A DNA stretch of 64,000 bases from RGIG4079 sp045637505 (GTDB lineage: Bacteria > Bacteroidota > Bacteroidia > Bacteroidales > Muribaculaceae). Shown here in pieces: positions 62,399 to 64,000 of this stretch; position 1 is the stretch's first letter; every line of letters starts with the position of its first letter. Position numbers and translations under genes: made by a program. The notes beneath the pieces were generated by a model, which was given only the letters and a program-made list of their open reading frames with translations, made no database searches and had not been told where the DNA came from. Location: NCBI GenBank assembly GCA_045637505.1, contig JAZTZO010000051.1, forward strand, positions 128,286 to 192,285, read 5' to 3'.

Positions 62399-63292
62399 TT
62401 ATTTAAGTTTAATATTCATTTGATAAAGACGACCGTCGATTGTAGCATATACAATCTTGCCTGCTGCGATTGATGCAGTAGGATTCATTGTCATCGACTC
62501 GGGTTTTGTGAGTTCTTGTTTTTGAGAACCATCGGCTGTGAGAAGCACTATTTGTGATGAACGATAGTTGTGACCATCGTTAGTTGCATTCATTGCCACG
62601 ATGTGGTTGTTGCCATACCACACAGGTGCTTCATAGTTGCCAGGTGTAGAAAGCACTTTGCCATTGAGGTCGGTAATAACGATACCAAAACCAGCAGCAA
62701 AGAACATCACTTTGTTTCCATCGGGCGAAAGTGAAGCCCAAATGTAACCTACGCTACCCTCAATAGGAGTATATGCTTTTTCAACACCATTTTTAGAAAC
62801 AAATAATTGAGTTCCTTCGGTGCGCACACGAGTTGTTTTGCTATCAGTAGCCACAAGTTGGCCATCGATTGTAGTTGCAAAACCTTTGGTAGTTGCAACT
62901 GGACGACCTACAACACGACCTTGACGAGTCAATTCAATTGTTTCACGAGAAGCAATGTCGTATTTCTTCACTTGACGAAGATTACGATTTCCATCGCGTG
63001 TTTGAGTTACGAAATAAATTTCATTGCCATCGGGAGAGAATGTAGCGTCAAAACCGGCACGAGCTTCGGTGCTCACTTTAGTCACTACATTGTCATTGAA
63101 ATCATACATGCGCAAGCCTGCATAATTACAATTAGAGAACAAAAGGCGTGAACCATCAGCGCTCAACACTGGATTGTACATTTCGCTCTCAACACCTTTA
63201 AGGAGAGGAGTTACCGACTCCACTTTAGCAATTTGAGCGTTCATGGTTACAACGCCTACAAATGCCATTACTGAGAGTAGTAGTTTTTTCAT
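62399..63292 (-). CDS. TolB-like beta-propeller protein, copy 1
   Basis: 297 residues with signal peptide (LLLSVMAFVGVVTMNAQ). PD40-like blades: NPVLSADGSRLLFSNCNYAGLRMYDF, DATFSPDGNEIYFVTQTRDG, IWASLSPDGNKVMFFAAGFGIVI, VWYGNNHIVAM and KIVYATIDGRLYQMNI. No catalytic motif and no sorting domain. It opens the four-gene propeller/amidase operon; a TATCTTTG box lies 92 bases upstream. A scaffold or ligand-sensing role beside the amidase is inferred from the repeated pairing. Confidence 0.82.
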   Translation of the reverse strand: MKKLLLSVMAFVGVVTMNAQIAKVESVTPLLKGVESEMYNPVLSADGSRLLFSNCNYAGLRMYDFNDNVVTKVSTEARAGFDATFSPDGNEIYFVTQTRDGNRNLRQVKKYDIASRETIELTRQGRVVGRPVATTKGFATTIDGQLVATDSKTTRVRTEGTQLFVSKNGVEKAYTPIEGSVGYIWASLSPDGNKVMFFAAGFGIVITDLNGKVLSTPGNYEAPVWYGNNHIVAMNATNDGHNYRSSQIVLLTADGSQKQELTKPESMTMNPTASIAAGKIVYATIDGRLYQMNIKLK

Positions 63293-63384
63293 AAATGTTG
63301 GTATTATTAAGTTTGTTTTTTGTTAGTTTTCCTTATTTAATTTTCACATACACCCAATTATTCTAATCAAAGCATATATTTTGA

Positions 63385-63392
63385 CAAAGATA
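63385..63392 (-). promoter_or_regulatory. -7 box for the propeller/amidase operon
   Basis: TATCTTTG on the minus strand, 92 bases before the first gene. No TTG at the standard distance. The 254-base gap 63293-63546 holds otherwise only the terminator at 63493. Confidence 0.4.
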
Positions 63393-63477
63393 CTGAAAAT
63401 AATCGGAATTAACCATGCTCAAAAACGAGTTTTTTATCTTCTTGTTTTGTTTTTAACCATTTTCACTGACTATTTTA

Positions 63478-63521
63478 ACTAAAAAAAAGAAACCGAGTGC
63501 TGTATTTACTTCAACACTCGG
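63478..63521 (-). terminator. Terminator after the T9SS-sorted protein at the right edge
   Basis: CCGAGTG (63493-63499) pairs with CACTCGG (63515-63521); on the minus strand an interrupted run of T follows. Confidence 0.82.
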
Positions 63522-63546
63522 CCCTAACATTATTTTTTTTTAGATT

Positions 63547-64000
63547 TTATTTCACTATCAATTTTGATGTGGTTGTACCACCTTCAGTTTCAACAGTTAC
63601 CATATAAATACCAGTTGTCAATGCCGATGCATCAATGGTTACACTATTGTCGTCACATGACTTTGATACAATATTTGCTCCTGCAACTGAATAAACATCA
63701 ACTTTATTGATTGTTTGTGAAGATGTCACTGTAAATGAGCCTCCATCTACAGGGTTAGGATAAATCTTCGCTCCACTACCCTCGCCTATGGTGATGCTTT
63801 CAACCGATGCAAAGTTGTTGTATTCGGCACTCAATTCGGTTACCTTGATTGATTGCTCTCCTTTGTTGGCTGTATTAGCCTCAATCATGAAGCGCACATA
63901 TTGCAAAGTGATAGGATAAAGAATCAAATCTTTAGGGTCGCCAAGTGCCGAGATAGGAATCTCTACACGATGAGTAGTTCCAGCCACAAATGCTTCGCCC
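63547..64000 (-). CDS. T9SS-sorted secreted protein, C-terminal part only
   Basis: The gene enters from the right edge; about 150 codons are visible and the true start is outside. The segment FVAGTTHRVEIPISALGDP and the strands after it look like a beta-sandwich domain. The last 75 residues are a type A T9SS sorting domain: AKIYPNPVDGGSFTV, INKVDVYSVAGANIV, ALTTGIYMVTVETEGG and TTSKLIVK at the end. The catalytic or binding part is not visible, so no function can be given. It is separated from the propeller/amidase operon by a terminator. Confidence 0.88.
   Translation of the reverse strand, partial: GEAFVAGTTHRVEIPISALGDPKDLILYPITLQYVRFMIEANTANKGEQSIKVTELSAEYNNFASVESITIGEGSGAKIYPNPVDGGSFTVTSSQTINKVDVYSVAGANIVSKSCDDNSVTIDASALTTGIYMVTVETEGGTTTSKLIVK

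Noticed and set aside
1..64000. CRISPR arrays, tRNA/rRNA genes, insertion sequences or prophage
   Set aside because: No regularly spaced repeats, cloverleaf-like sequences, transposases, integrases or phage structural genes were seen.

Overview
The window looks like a chromosomal segment of a gut- or oral-type Bacteroidales bacterium; Muribaculaceae-like is a guess, not a demonstration. Visible support: many promoters fit the Bacteroidota -7 box TAnnTTTG, start codons are rarely preceded by a purine-rich ribosome site, and several gene forms are typical of the phylum. These are a fused MurF-alanine racemase, a GSCFA protein, a DUF2027-Smr protein, an ACT-HAD phosphoserine phosphatase, parA-parB-DUF5683-MltD order, a murT-murK-murQ order like that described in Tannerella, and type IX secretion (T9SS) sorting domains. 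No tRNA, rRNA, CRISPR array, insertion sequence or phage gene was seen.

Layout. 1-8.6 kb: partial queA, then a Smr protein, an EFR1-type flavodoxin/ferredoxin protein and an acetyltransferase on the + strand; surE and a GYF_2-membrane-FGE-like protein on the - strand; an OPT-family transporter and a MATE exporter on the + strand. 8.7-14.1 kb (-): a PorE-like OmpA lipoprotein, a GSCFA protein and MurF-Alr in a tight operon. 14.3-18.8 kb (+): a second GYF_2-FGE protein and a tricorn-like S41 protease. 18.8-20.5 kb: a structured leader followed by a Sel1-repeat protein. 20.6-26.5 kb: ssb, proC and argD (-); an SPFH protein (+); and a DUF2490, DUF4956 and VTC-domain set (-). 26.8-31.3 kb (+): parA, parB, DUF5683 and an MltD-like transglycosylase with a long Ser/Lys tail. 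31.4-39.8 kb (-): GH25 lysozyme, patatin-barrel protein, serB, ADP-ribosylglycohydrolase, and a small winged-helix-like protein with a ViaA-like/RavA-like pair.

40-64 kb is the most coherent part and all of it lies on the - strand. Eleven closely spaced genes (55442 down to 40009) run: golvesin/amidase-like protein, GT2 glycosyltransferase, DUF4922, SpoIID/LytB, AmpG-like transporter, NamZ (DUF1343), FAD/Fe-S D-lactate dehydrogenase-like protein, MurT-like, MurK-like, a 98-residue orphan, and MurQ. Upstream is a second BadF-type sugar kinase with its own promoter. Beyond it is a four-gene operon in which a small beta-propeller protein and a T9SS-sorted zinc amidase occur as a two-gene module, twice. 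Read together, amidases and lytic enzymes could strip and cut peptidoglycan, NamZ could release MurNAc, MurT/AmpG could import products, MurK/MurQ could convert MurNAc to GlcNAc-6-phosphate plus D-lactate, and the dehydrogenase could oxidise the lactate. The DUF4922, GT2 and apparently leaderless SpoIID genes do not fit this scheme and are the best candidates for an undescribed function.

Other points worth attention are the A-B-A'-B' inverted-repeat layout before the Sel1 gene, 20-bp-period direct repeats before parA, an SSB without an acidic tip, and the two GYF_2-FGE membrane proteins.
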